Assembly (NCBI GenBank): GCA_000023185.1
Contig: CP001622.1
Span: forward strand, 2,170,001 to 2,234,000
DNA length: 64,000 nt
From: Rhizobium leguminosarum bv. trifolii WSM1325
GTDB lineage: Bacteria; Pseudomonadota; Alphaproteobacteria; Rhizobiales; Rhizobiaceae
Reading direction: 5' to 3'
The translations under genes were made by a program, and so were the position numbers. Shown here one piece after another: positions 1 to 8,638 of this stretch. Under the pieces are notes generated by a model that searched no databases, was not told the DNA's origin, and saw only the letters and a list, made by a program, of their open reading frames with translations. Position 1 is the stretch's first letter. Every line of letters starts with the position of its first letter.

Positions 1-218
1 ATTTCCAGCGGGTGCTGGAAGAGGAAATGTCGAACAATCTGACGGCCGAACGCATCGTGCCGGCGCCGGCAAACCAGGCGCCTCGCCAAGCGGTGTCGCA
101 GCCGGCCAACCTGCCACGCCGTGATCCCGAGCTTGCCCCGATCACCGGCGCCGATACCGAGCTGCAGAAGGAAGTCGCCCGCATCTTCGGCGAAATGAGT
201 GTCAATCGCGACAAGTGA
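1..218 (+). CDS. C-terminal end of an unrecognised protein (5' truncated by window edge)
   Basis: The reading frame is open from base 3 to a TGA at 216-218, giving the last 71 residues of a protein that begins outside the window. The tail is rich in Pro, Ala and Gln in its middle (about residues 20-45) and ends in a short charged helix-like stretch (ELQKEVARIFGEMSVNRDK). No domain or catalytic motif is visible and I do not recognise the family. The Pro/Ala-rich part looks like a disordered linker. The Val at position 12-14 is read internally and is not a convincing start. Codon use matches the neighbours. Confidence 0.6.
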   Translation, partial: FQRVLEEEMSNNLTAERIVPAPANQAPRQAVSQPANLPRRDPELAPITGADTELQKEVARIFGEMSVNRDK

Positions 219-617
219 TGTCGGATTGCTAGAGCGCCCCTCCTTCATCACTAAGTTGCATAAAAGCCGCATTGCCCTGGCTTTCAGCACCCCGAACGGG
301 CTTGGGGGCTCCCTTTCATGCCGATCATTTGTTATCCCTAGGGTTGAAGAGCGTCGGCGCATTCGAGGTTGCACTTTGCCTAAGTAAATACCGGTCTCAC
401 TCCAGTTTCACCCGTACTGCCGCAGAGCGATACGCTGGCGGCATGCGAACATGTTCATCGGGTGGTGGCGAGAGACCGGTTTGGCATTGTTACAATGTGC
501 CATGTGCAGCTCCGCTGTCTCAGCTCTTCAGCCGCCCACAACATCGCCACACCGCGCCCGCAAGGGGTTTTCTCATGCACCATCTTGGTGGACTTCCGAA
601 CGGAAGACCAAGACGGT

Positions 618-1253
618 ATGTGCAATACGCTTCGGGTCCGATGGACCATTATTCCCAAGACAGCTCCCCAGCCTTGGATTGCATGCGGCGGATGCGGAGG
701 CCTGAGAGCCTTCCAATCCAGCGGCAAGATCCGGCTCAACGCCAACGGTCGCAAGCTCGACGCTTGGCTTATCTACAAATGCCTGACCTGCGAAAGGACA
801 TGGAACCGGCCAATCATCGAGCGCCGCAATGTTCGCGACATCGATCCTGCCGTCCTTGACGCGTTACAATCCAACGATCCCGACTGGATCCGGGCAGAAA
901 CCTTCAACCTCGAGGCTCTCCGGCACAAGTCGCAGCGTGTGGACGAGTTTGCTGAATTTGAAATCGCAAAGGAGATTCACCAGAAAACTGCAGATTGGAC
1001 GAGATTGGCAATCGAACTGATGGTCCCGTTTCCAACCAGCACACGGCTTGACCGTCTGCTGGCCTCCGAGTTGAAAGTTTCGCGCTCGCGGCTGCAGGCT
1101 CTTCATAATCAAGGCATGGTTCTGACAAATCCTCACCCAGCAGACGTGATGCGGCGGCGAATCAAGAATGGCACCCTTATCGTGATCGACCTCGCCATGC
1201 AGGCCGATCGAGAGCAATCGTGGAAACCTCTGGCATCAGGAGATCCGCTGTAA
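618..1253 (+). CDS. DUF1062 family protein, zinc ribbon plus S4-like domain
   Basis: The product is about 211 residues and matches my recollection of the DUF1062 family, whose function is unknown. Two Cys-x-x-Cys pairs near the N-terminus (ACGGCGG, then KCLTCERTW about 30 residues later) look like a zinc ribbon. The C-terminal third contains RLDRLLASELKVSRSRLQ followed by a Gly-Met-Val turn, which resembles the S4 RNA-binding fold. ATG 618 is chosen because the homologous sequence begins about here. The frame is open further upstream, but those residues look non-coding. It is a single gene, with dksA convergent downstream. RNA binding is an inference from the S4-like pattern. Confidence 0.75.
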   Translation: MCNTLRVRWTIIPKTAPQPWIACGGCGGLRAFQSSGKIRLNANGRKLDAWLIYKCLTCERTWNRPIIERRNVRDIDPAVLDALQSNDPDWIRAETFNLEALRHKSQRVDEFAEFEIAKEIHQKTADWTRLAIELMVPFPTSTRLDRLLASELKVSRSRLQALHNQGMVLTNPHPADVMRRRIKNGTLIVIDLAMQADREQSWKPLASGDPL

Positions 1254-1332
1254 TCGCGGAAATCCGCGGCCACAACGGCTCGATCCTGGGCCTTTGTGGC
1301 TTGTTATCCAACACACCGGGATAAGGATAAAC

Positions 1333-1362
1333 GAAAAAGCGCCACGATCAGATCGCGGCGCC
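1333..1362 (-). terminator. Rho-independent terminator of dksA
   Basis: Read on the minus strand, arms of about 10 bases (GCGCCGCGATC / GATCGTGGCGC, one mismatch) form a GC-rich hairpin followed directly by TTTTT. It lies 30 bases after the dksA stop codon and fits an intrinsic terminator. Confidence 0.75.
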
Positions 1363-1392
1363 TATTCTGCTTTCATGCCCGCATGAAAACTC

Positions 1393-1812
1393 TCATTCGT
1401 CGCGATAGACCTTTTCGCGGCGTTCGTGACGCTCCTGCGCCTCGATCGACAGTGTCGCGATCGGGCGGGCATCGAGACGCTTGAGGCCGATCGGTTCGCC
1501 GGTTTCCTCGCAATAGCCGTAGGTGCCGTCGTCGATGCGCTGCATTGCCGCGTCGATCTTCGAAATCAGCTTTCTCTGCCGATCACGGGCGCGAAGTTCG
1601 ATCGCCCGATCTGTTTCCGACGACGCCCGGTCGGCGAGGTCGGGATGGTTTGCGCTTTCCTCGGCCAGATGGTCGAGTGTCTCACGCGCTTCTCTAAGGA
1701 TATCATTTCTCCATGCAACCAGCTTGGCCCTGAAATAGGCGCGCTGGTTTACGTTCATGAACTCTTCCTCTTCCGAGGGAACGTAATTGCTAAGATCGAT
1801 CTTCTCACTCAA
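1393..1812 (-). CDS. dksA: RNA polymerase-binding transcription factor DksA
   Basis: This 139-residue protein is a DksA/TraR family member that acts on RNA polymerase, with ppGpp, in the stringent response. The N-terminal half is a coiled coil (about residues 20-95, ending near the tip SSETDRAIELRARDR). The C-terminal part (GTYGYCEETGEPIGLKRL) is the zinc-finger region of the family. Only one of the usual four Cys remains, so it is the variant without a full Cys4 site, as I recall for rhizobia. The start is a TTG (1812-1810) preceded by AGGAGA at good spacing. The in-frame ATG 21 bases upstream would put that Shine-Dalgarno inside the gene. It is monocistronic, with its own terminator. Confidence 0.92.
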   Translation of the reverse strand: MSEKIDLSNYVPSEEEEFMNVNQRAYFRAKLVAWRNDILREARETLDHLAEESANHPDLADRASSETDRAIELRARDRQRKLISKIDAAMQRIDDGTYGYCEETGEPIGLKRLDARPIATLSIEAQERHERREKVYRDE

Positions 1813-2088
1813 CGCGATTCTCCTGAAGAACATCTCATCTGGCCGGGTGTATATCCCAAGCGCTAGTCGCGATTCAAGCCAAATACGACAGGTAAACAGA
1901 TTTTTAAATCTGTTACAATTTTCGGCTAACGATCTATTTTGTCATGGTTATTCCGGCCGCCGTTTTTTGCTTCGCCTTCAAAACGCCGTGTTGTCAGCCA
2001 GGTTTTAGGGAGTTGCGGCCTGACTGGCGATTGACGGCGGCCAATTACAACCGCTACTGAAAAGACCCGCCCGATCCTGGATTTGCCC

Positions 2089-2583
2089 ATGACCGTACCC
2101 GTGCCTCCGCCCAACCGCATCTATCTCCTGCGTCATGCCGAGGCCGGCTGGGCCGAATCCGGACAGCGCGATTTCGACCGGCCGCTCAATGAAAAGGGCT
2201 TCGGCGATGCTGAGATCATCGCCGATAAGGCCGCCGACAAAGGCTACCGTCCCGATCTTCTGATCAGTTCGACGGCGCTGCGCTGCCGCGATACCGCCGA
2301 TGCGGTCTACCGGGCGATAGGCCTCACGCTTGAGGTTCGTTATGTCGACGCGCTCTACAACGCCACGGTCGACACCTATCTCGAGATCATCGATGCGCAG
2401 GACGAATCTGCCGTTATGCTGGTCGGCCACAATCCGACCATGGAGCAGACGCTGGAGGCGCTGATCGGCCATGAGGCGATGGCAAGCGCCCTTCCCGGCG
2501 GCTTCCCGACGGCAGGCCTTGCCGTTGTCGATTACGACGCTTCGGGCGCCGTCTGGCGCCTTATCGATTTCGTGGTCGTCTGA
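2089..2583 (+). CDS. SixA-like histidine phosphatase
   Basis: The product is about 164 residues and belongs to the histidine phosphatase (phosphoglycerate mutase-like) superfamily, short SixA type. The catalytic RHAEAGW motif is at about residues 15-21. The second conserved His is in VGHNP at about 110. SixA acts on phosphohistidine proteins in enterobacteria, but the substrate here is unknown. ATG 2089 is preferred over TTG 2083. It is divergent from dksA, and the YcjX-like gene follows 75 bases downstream on the same strand. Confidence 0.85.
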   Translation: MTVPVPPPNRIYLLRHAEAGWAESGQRDFDRPLNEKGFGDAEIIADKAADKGYRPDLLISSTALRCRDTADAVYRAIGLTLEVRYVDALYNATVDTYLEIIDAQDESAVMLVGHNPTMEQTLEALIGHEAMASALPGGFPTAGLAVVDYDASGAVWRLIDFVVV

Positions 2584-2658
2584 AGACTTTCGCGCCGCTT
2601 CTTTTGCAGGCGGGGCGCCCTCCCTATATTGCGGGCAGTCACCAACCGGAATTGCGCC

Positions 2659-4134
2659 TTGCCGCCACGCCTGACATCTTTTGCCGATGACGCCCGCATC
2701 GCCTTCGACAATCTCGCCGATCGGGCGAGCGGGATCGTCAATCCGACCGTGCGGCTCGGCGTTACCGGCCTCTCCCGCTCCGGCAAGACGGTCTTCATCT
2801 CCTCGCTGGTCCACAATCTCCTACATGGCGGCCGACTGCCGCTGTTCGAGCCGGTCCAATCCGGCCGCGTCTCGGCGGTGCGGCTGGAACCACAACCGGA
2901 CGATGCCGTGCCGCGCTTCCAGTACGAGGACCATATCCGCGCACTGGTGAAGGACCGTATCTGGCCGGATTCGACCCGCGCCATATCAGAATTGCGCATC
3001 ACGCTGGATTATCAGAGCGCCAGCGGCTGGAACCGGTTGTTTTCGCCCGGCCGCTTGTCGATCGATATCGTCGATTATCCCGGCGAATGGCTGCTCGACC
3101 TGCCGCTGCTCGGCAAGGATTATCGCACGTTCAGCGAGGAAACGTTGGCACTTGCCGAAACGGGCGTCCGCTCCGAACTGTCGCGCCCATGGCTGGCGCT
3201 GACGCGCGCCACTGACATCCATGCCGGCGCCGACGAGATGATCGCCCGCGACCTCGCCACCGCTTTTGCCGATTATCTCAAAGCCTGCAAGGCCGACGAA
3301 CGCTCGCTTTCCACCCTGCCGCCTGGCCGCCTGCTCCTGCCCGGCGATCTCGACGGGTCGCCGGCGTTGACCTTTGCGCCGCTGGCTCTGCCGCCGGACG
3401 GGCGTCCCGGCCGCGGCTCGCTCTGGACGATGATGGAGCGGCGCTACGAGGCTTACAAATCGGTCGTCGTCAAACCTTTCTTCCGTGAGCATTTCGCCCG
3501 GCTTGATCGCCAGATTGTCCTCGTCGATGCGCTGCAGGCGATGAACCGCGGCCCCGAAGCAGTGCAGGATCTGGAACGCGCGTTGACCGATGTGCTCGCC
3601 TGTTTCCGCCCCGGCACCAATTCGCTGCTCTCCTCCCTGCTCGGGCGCCGCATCGACCGCGTGCTGGTCGCCGCCACCAAAGCCGATCATCTCCATCATG
3701 AAAGCCACGACCGGCTCGATGCGCTGACCCGCCGCCTGGTGGATCGCGCCATCGACCGCATCGGCATGGCTGGCGCCGGCATCGACGTCATGGCACTTGC
3801 TTCCGTGCGCGCCACCCGCGAGGCGACCGTCAAACGTGACGGCCATGAACTTCCGGTCATCGTCGGCACGCCGATAGAGGGCGAAACCATCGCCGGCGAA
3901 CGCTTCGACGGCCAGAGAAAGACCGCGATCTTCCCCGGTGACCTGCCGGAGGATCCGGAAAGCCTGTTCGACCGCATCGCCTCGGGCGAGACCGGCCTGC
4001 AGCTGCCCGATGTTAACGTCGTCAGGTTCCGCCCGCCGCATCTCGAAGAAACCGGCGGCGGCATCAAGCTGTCGGTGCCGCATATCCGCCTCGACCGCGC
4101 CATGCAGTTCCTGTTCGGAGACCGTCTCGCATGA
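2659..4134 (+). CDS. YcjX-like P-loop ATPase/GTPase
   Basis: The protein has about 491 residues and belongs to the YcjX family (DUF463). A Walker A motif GLSRSGKT sits near residue 38, and DYPGEW near 140 is the switch/Walker B-like element. AATKADH near 340 resembles the NKxD guanine-specificity motif. Function is unknown. In enterobacteria the family accompanies the envelope-stress protein YcjF, as it does here. I chose the TTG at 2659 (LPPRLTSF...), but TTG 2629 is also possible, so the start is uncertain. It overlaps the next gene by ATGA, which implies translational coupling. Confidence 0.85.
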   Translation: MPPRLTSFADDARIAFDNLADRASGIVNPTVRLGVTGLSRSGKTVFISSLVHNLLHGGRLPLFEPVQSGRVSAVRLEPQPDDAVPRFQYEDHIRALVKDRIWPDSTRAISELRITLDYQSASGWNRLFSPGRLSIDIVDYPGEWLLDLPLLGKDYRTFSEETLALAETGVRSELSRPWLALTRATDIHAGADEMIARDLATAFADYLKACKADERSLSTLPPGRLLLPGDLDGSPALTFAPLALPPDGRPGRGSLWTMMERRYEAYKSVVVKPFFREHFARLDRQIVLVDALQAMNRGPEAVQDLERALTDVLACFRPGTNSLLSSLLGRRIDRVLVAATKADHLHHESHDRLDALTRRLVDRAIDRIGMAGAGIDVMALASVRATREATVKRDGHELPVIVGTPIEGETIAGERFDGQRKTAIFPGDLPEDPESLFDRIASGETGLQLPDVNVVRFRPPHLEETGGGIKLSVPHIRLDRAMQFLFGDRLA

Positions 4135-5210
4135 GCAAGCCCCCGTCCGATCCGCCGCGCCGCGCACCCGCCGCCTTCATCTATGAGGACGAAGCCACCG
4201 AGCGGCGTGACAACGGCCGGCAAGGAGGTGAGCGGCGCAAGCCGGAAAGCTTCTCCGAGAATGTCGTCGTGACGCCGGATGAGGACGATCCCTTCCTCAA
4301 TCCCGACAAGGATCTGAGCGCGGTCCCCGTTGCAGCGCCGCGCAAGCGGCGGACCTCCTTCGGCAAGATCGCCGCCGGCGCCTTCGGCATCCTGCTGTCG
4401 CTCGCCATCGGCCTCTGGACCGATAGCCTGATCCGCGATCTCTTCACCCGCGCCGACTGGTTAGGCTATGCGGCCCTTGCCGTGCTCGCGGTAGGCATCC
4501 TCGCCGTGCTGGCCCTCGTCATCCGCGAAACATCAGGCATGATGCGCCTTGCCGCCGTCCAGACGATCAACGCCGAGGCAGACGCGGCGATGCTCGAAAC
4601 CCGACCAGTGAAGGCGCGTGCCGTCGTCGCACGCCTTACCACGCTCCTTTCCGCCAATCCTGAGACATCGAAGGGCCGCGCGACGCTGAAGGCGACCGAA
4701 GGCGAGGTCATAGATCCCCCGCATCTGATTGCGCTTGCCGAACGCGAACTGCTCGCTCCGCTCGACCGCAAGGCCCGCGCCCTGATCGTCAACGCCTCGA
4801 AGCGCGTCTCGATCGTCACCGCCGTCAGCCCGCGCGCCGTGGTCGACCTGCTCTACGTGCTCTACGAGGCCGTGCGCCTCATCCGTGCCATGGCCGAGCT
4901 TTACGGCGGCCGGCCCGGCACGCTCGGCATGTTCCGTCTGTTGCGTGACGTGTTGGCGCATCTGGCCGTCACGGGCTCGATCGCCGTTGGCGACAGCCTC
5001 GTCCAGCAGGTGCTCGGCCACGGGCTGGCCTCGAAGCTCTCGGCACGACTGGGCGAAGGCGTCATCAACGGCCTGATGACCGCCCGCATTGGAATCGCGG
5101 CGATGGATCTCTGCCGCCCGCTCGCCTTCCGCGCCCTGAAGCGGCCGGGAATCGGTGATTTCATCGGCGATCTCACCCCATCCATGTCGCCGCGCGGCAA
5201 CAATCCTTGA
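4131..5210 (+). CDS. YcjF-type inner membrane protein (TIGR01620)
   Basis: This 359-residue protein is a YcjF/TIGR01620 family member. The N-terminal ~85 residues are charged and cytoplasmic-looking. Two hydrophobic segments follow (about 83-102 and 113-132). The C-terminal half has the family core around LLYVLYEAVRLIRAMAELYG, with the conserved Gly-rich GxxGTLGMFRLLRD region. Function is unknown. The start codon overlaps the YcjX stop (ATGA), so the two form an operon and probably a functional pair at the inner membrane. Confidence 0.85.
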   Translation: MSKPPSDPPRRAPAAFIYEDEATERRDNGRQGGERRKPESFSENVVVTPDEDDPFLNPDKDLSAVPVAAPRKRRTSFGKIAAGAFGILLSLAIGLWTDSLIRDLFTRADWLGYAALAVLAVGILAVLALVIRETSGMMRLAAVQTINAEADAAMLETRPVKARAVVARLTTLLSANPETSKGRATLKATEGEVIDPPHLIALAERELLAPLDRKARALIVNASKRVSIVTAVSPRAVVDLLYVLYEAVRLIRAMAELYGGRPGTLGMFRLLRDVLAHLAVTGSIAVGDSLVQQVLGHGLASKLSARLGEGVINGLMTARIGIAAMDLCRPLAFRALKRPGIGDFIGDLTPSMSPRGNNP

Positions 5211-5420
5211 ACGAAGCAGCGATTCCGCAGTTTTCGCTTGCCGTAGCGTAATGCCGGAGAAATTTCAGCAGATTCAAGGCTCTAGTGACGGGATTTTAAA
5301 ACCATCACCGCGCGAAAACCCTGTACTACCTTGCATTTCGGCACAATCGAAAGGAAGGATTAACCATTCTTCGGCAAAACTTGCAGCCAGTTCGTGAGTG
5401 GTGTTTGCCAAGGAAAATCC

Positions 5421-5972
5421 ATGTATTCGCGCAAGTTTCTCATCGTATGCGGCCTGGCCGCCGCGGCATTGTCTCCCGTCGCAGATGTCGCACCGGCAGC
5501 CACCGCTGCAACCCGTGACAAGGCCTTCTTCGATTCCGTCGCCGGCTCCTGGAAGGGGCCTGGTGAAATCGTCGCCGGCAAGTACAAGGGCACGAAATTC
5601 ACCTGCAACCTGATCGGTGAGCCCACCGGCGACAGCAGCGCCGGCATCAAGCTCGACGGCACCTGCCGCGTCGGCGTCTTCAAGCAGCCGATGACCGCCG
5701 TCATCTCTCAGTCGGGCTCGAGCTACAAGGGCAAATTCCTCGACGGCGCCGCCGGCAAGGGCCTTGACGTCGTCTCCGGCGCCGTCAGCGAGGATACCGT
5801 CGTCGTCGGCATCAACCGCGCCAAGCTGAATGGTGCGATGATTGCCCGCGTGCGCGATGACAAGACGATGAACGTCACCGTTTCGGTCAAGGTCGAAAGC
5901 CAGATGATCCCGGTGATCGGCCTGACGCTGACCCGCCAGGTCGACGAGATGGCCGTGGGTTCCATCCAGTAG
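5421..5972 (+). CDS. Secreted protein of unknown function
   Basis: The product is about 183 residues with a clear Sec signal peptide (MYSRKFLIVCGLAAAAL...APAATAA, cleavage near residue 30). The mature part is Gly-, Lys- and Thr-rich, and its hydrophobic/polar alternation suggests a beta-barrel-like small fold (SWKGPGEIVAGKYKG onward). No catalytic motif is visible and I do not recognise a named family. ATG 5421 is chosen for its upstream AAGGAAAA and because it starts the signal peptide. It is a single gene with its own terminator, convergent to the fol operon. Confidence 0.75.
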   Translation: MYSRKFLIVCGLAAAALSPVADVAPAATAATRDKAFFDSVAGSWKGPGEIVAGKYKGTKFTCNLIGEPTGDSSAGIKLDGTCRVGVFKQPMTAVISQSGSSYKGKFLDGAAGKGLDVVSGAVSEDTVVVGINRAKLNGAMIARVRDDKTMNVTVSVKVESQMIPVIGLTLTRQVDEMAVGSIQ

Positions 5973-5998
5973 ACAAATCGCACAGCGGATTTTCCTGA

Positions 5999-6023
5999 AG
6001 CGGCGGGGTTCCCGCCGTTTTCC
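5999..6023 (+). terminator. Rho-independent terminator after the secreted-protein gene
   Basis: CGGCGGG, a 3-base loop GTT, and CCCGCCG form a perfect 7-bp stem followed by TTTT, 28 bases after the stop codon. It lies between convergent genes. Confidence 0.75.
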
Positions 6024-6040
6024 GTTTCAGTTTCCCTGCT

Positions 6041-6568
6041 TCAGGCGCTCAGCCACCAGTCGCGACTATCGTCGGCAATCTCGATGCCGGCCACCTCGGC
6101 ATCCGACAGCCAGTCACTCACCGCCCTGCCCCTGACCAGGAGACCCGGCGCGATGTCGGCAAGCGGCATCAGCACGAAACCGCGATCGGTCATGCGCGGA
6201 TGCGGCAGTTCCAGCCGCGGCGCGTCCTGGATCACGTCGCCATAGGTCAGCACGTCGATATCGAGCGTGCGCGGACCCCAGCGCTCGATGCGCTCGCGTT
6301 TCATCTCGCGTTCGATCGACAGGCAGACATCGAGCAAAGCCTCCGGCTTCAGCCTGGTCTCGACGGCAGCGCAGGCATTGAAGAAGAACGATTGGTCGGT
6401 CTTGCCCCAGGGCGGCGTGCGATAGAGCCGCGAGACCGCCGTAACCCGGCAGTCGTCCCGTCCGTTGAGCCTCTGCAGTGCCGCGGCCATCGCCTTCACA
6501 GGGTCGCCGATATTGCCGCCGAGACCGAGTGTGGCGGATTGCAATGCGGCCTCAGGCAAAGTGCTCAA
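6041..6568 (-). CDS. folK: 6-hydroxymethyl-7,8-dihydropterin pyrophosphokinase (HPPK)
   Basis: FolK transfers pyrophosphate from ATP to 6-hydroxymethyldihydropterin in folate synthesis. The 175-residue protein has the family features: GLGGNIGDP near the N-terminus, SRLYRTPPWG for pterin binding, and RWGPRTLDIDVLTYG, the HPPK signature with the Mg-binding Asp pair. PHPRMTDRGFVL follows. The start is TTG (6568), overlapping the end of folB by 17 bases. It is the last gene of the folP-folB-folK operon. Confidence 0.95.
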   Translation of the reverse strand: MSTLPEAALQSATLGLGGNIGDPVKAMAAALQRLNGRDDCRVTAVSRLYRTPPWGKTDQSFFFNACAAVETRLKPEALLDVCLSIEREMKRERIERWGPRTLDIDVLTYGDVIQDAPRLELPHPRMTDRGFVLMPLADIAPGLLVRGRAVSDWLSDAEVAGIEIADDSRDWWLSA

Positions 6569-6917
6569 CGCTCACCTGCACGAAATCGAGCACGCCGGGC
6601 ACCGGCGCGTTCGGCTTGCGCACCGTGATCTTCGCCCGCCGGATCTGCGGGAATGTCTCGCAGAGCCCCTTGGCGATATCGAGCGCCAGGGACTCGATCA
6701 GGTAGCGCCGCTTGCCGGTGACGATCTGCTCGATCACCGTAAAGGCGATGCCGTAATTGACGGTATCGTTGATCGAATCGCTTTCCAGCGCCTCGCCGGC
6801 GACAACATCGAGCTCGGCATCGACGAAGAAACGCTGGCCGAGGAATTCCTCCTCGTCATGCACGCCGTGGCGCGCGAAGAAGGCGCAGTTCTGCAGCGTG
6901 ATCGTGTAGGTGGTCAT
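6552..6917 (-). CDS. folB: Dihydroneopterin aldolase
   Basis: This 121-residue FolB cleaves dihydroneopterin to 6-hydroxymethyldihydropterin and glycolaldehyde. ARHGVHDEEEFLGQRFFVD is the typical FolB N-terminal region with the catalytic Glu. NDTVNYGIAF and RRYLIESLALDIA follow the family pattern, and the PNAPVPGVLDFVQV end carries the conserved Lys/Pro region. It overlaps folP by 4 bases upstream and folK by 17 bases downstream, so translation is probably coupled. Confidence 0.95.
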   Translation of the reverse strand: MTTYTITLQNCAFFARHGVHDEEEFLGQRFFVDAELDVVAGEALESDSINDTVNYGIAFTVIEQIVTGKRRYLIESLALDIAKGLCETFPQIRRAKITVRKPNAPVPGVLDFVQVSVEHFA

Positions 6918-7783
6918 GTCGGCCGCTTCCTCTCGAATTCCTGGCGCGCATTAAGCATAGCATCGGCGATATCGAGCGCATCCCTGTTGATTGCGACATT
7001 GTGCACGCGGAAAACCGCAGCCCCTTGAAGTCTGAGCAGCGCGCTGGTCGCAGCCGTCGCTGCATCCCGCCCCTGCGCCTCACGCCCCGTCACCGTGCCG
7101 AGGAAGCGCTTGCGCGACGTGCCGGCGAGCAGCGGCAGGCCGAAACGGGAAAGTTCGGAAAACCGCGCCATCAGCTCCAGGTTCTCCTCCGCCGTCTCCT
7201 TGGCGAAGCCGAAGCCCGGATCGAGCACGATGCGGTCGCGGTTGACGCCTGATGCAGCGGCGATCGCAAGCGACCGTTCGAGGAAATGCACCTGATCGGC
7301 AATCACATCGACGAGTTTTACCCTGTCGCGGCCGGTATGCATGATGCAGAGCCCGGCTCCGGTCACCGCAGCAATATCGGCGATATCGGCCTCCCTTTGC
7401 AGCCCGAAGACGTCGTTGACGATATGGGCGCCGGCACTGATTGCAAGCCGCGCCGTCTCGGCGCGATAGGTGTCGATCGAGATTAGCGCCTGGGTGCGCC
7501 CGCGCAGCGCCTCGATGACGGGCAGCACGCGCGCCTGCTCCTCGGAAGGGCTGACGGTTGCAGCGTTCGGCCGGGTCGATTCGCCGCCGATATCGACAAT
7601 CCCGGCACCCTCGCTTACCGCCCGCAACGCCTGTTCGACCGCCGCATCGACGGTTTCAAAGCGTCCGCCGTCGGAGAAGGAGTCCGGCGTCACGTTGATG
7701 ATCGCCATGATCACCGAACGACGCCCGAGTTCGATCTCCCGGCCATGGCCGACACGCCATATGATGCCTTCGAGCCCTGTCAC
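6914..7783 (-). CDS. folP: Dihydropteroate synthase
   Basis: FolP joins p-aminobenzoate to hydroxymethyldihydropterin pyrophosphate and is the sulfonamide target. MAIINVTPDSFSDGGR and VDIGGESTRPNA are the two pterin-binding signatures, followed by ISIDTYRAETA, IVNDVFGL, LDPGFGFAKE and LAGTSRKRF. The GTG at 7783 gives about 289 residues, close to the family length. The frame remains open to 7870, but those residues do not align. It is the first gene of the operon folP-folB-folK. Confidence 0.93.
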   Translation of the reverse strand: MTGLEGIIWRVGHGREIELGRRSVIMAIINVTPDSFSDGGRFETVDAAVEQALRAVSEGAGIVDIGGESTRPNAATVSPSEEQARVLPVIEALRGRTQALISIDTYRAETARLAISAGAHIVNDVFGLQREADIADIAAVTGAGLCIMHTGRDRVKLVDVIADQVHFLERSLAIAAASGVNRDRIVLDPGFGFAKETAEENLELMARFSELSRFGLPLLAGTSRKRFLGTVTGREAQGRDAATAATSALLRLQGAAVFRVHNVAINRDALDIADAMLNARQEFERKRPT

Positions 7784-7884
7784 CAGACTTATCCCATTGA
7801 TGACGAAAAAAGCGCCATCTGATATTGCGCTTGGGGTGGCTATGCCCCAAGCTCCTGTCGATTTCAACACGGGTTGCGTTCAGA

Positions 7885-8511
7885 ATGCCGCTTGCAGTGC
7901 GTTATATGGTCGTTCCTATCGCCTTTTCCATTGCTCTTTCCCTTTGCAGCCCGTCGGCAGCCGAAGTGATCGCATCGAAAAGCTATTCCTATTTCGACAT
8001 TCGCGGCAAAAGCGCGGATGAGCTCGACCGCGAACTCAGCCGGCGCGGCCCGACGGCGAGCGGTTCCTCGGCACGCCACCCCGGCGCTACGAAGATCCGC
8101 TTCGGCGGCGAGGCAACCTATATTCAGAATAACGGGCGCTGCCGCGTCGGTAACGTCAAGGTCACGGTCCACACCCAGATCATCCTGCCGCGCTGGAGCA
8201 GTCGCAAGGGCGCCAGCAAGGAGCTGTCGATGATCTGGGACGCGCTGTCGAGCGATATCAAGCGCCACGAGGAGCGCCATGCCGAGATCGCCCGCGACCA
8301 GGCCCGCGCCATGGAGCGCGCCATCCGGGCGCTGCCGCAGCAGCGCAGCTGCGAAGCCATGCAGGAACTCGTCTCCGGCGAATCAGCTCGCGGTATAGAG
8401 GAGCACGACCAGCAGCAGGCGCGATTCGACCGGGTCGAGGCGGTCAATTTCCAGAAGCGGATGCTGAGGTTGCTGAACAATCGAATCAACGGTCGAGCCG
8501 GCGCAAAATAA
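7885..8511 (+). CDS. Secreted DUF922 putative Zn-dependent protease
   Basis: The product is about 208 residues with an N-terminal signal peptide (MPLAVRYMVVPIAFSIALSL...AAEV). The body matches the DUF922 family (predicted secreted zinc proteases). SYSYFDIRGKSADEL is the family N-terminal motif and DIKRHEERHAEIA contains the HExxH-like core, here HEERH. Activity is inferred from the motif only. ATG 7885 is chosen to start the signal peptide, though the ATG 21 bases later is also possible. It is divergent from folP. Confidence 0.85.
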   Translation: MPLAVRYMVVPIAFSIALSLCSPSAAEVIASKSYSYFDIRGKSADELDRELSRRGPTASGSSARHPGATKIRFGGEATYIQNNGRCRVGNVKVTVHTQIILPRWSSRKGASKELSMIWDALSSDIKRHEERHAEIARDQARAMERAIRALPQQRSCEAMQELVSGESARGIEEHDQQQARFDRVEAVNFQKRMLRLLNNRINGRAGAK

Positions 8512-8638
8512 GGCTTTTTCAGTCTGGTTGCGAGCGGAAACCCTTAGCTGAATAACGAAACTTGTGCGAAACTTGCACCCTCCCCAGCGATTCACTGGTC
8601 ATTTTTCATCCTGGCAGACTCAACCGGAACGCGTTAAT

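Noticed and set aside
219..617. Possible small genes before the DUF1062 gene
   Set aside because: Several short frames exist (199-387, 272-859, 451-705), but none has a ribosome site, a domain or convincing codon use. I see nothing else in the gap.
1813..2088. The dksA to phosphatase divergent gap
   Set aside because: It presumably holds both promoters, but I could not find a convincing -35/-10 pair or operator.
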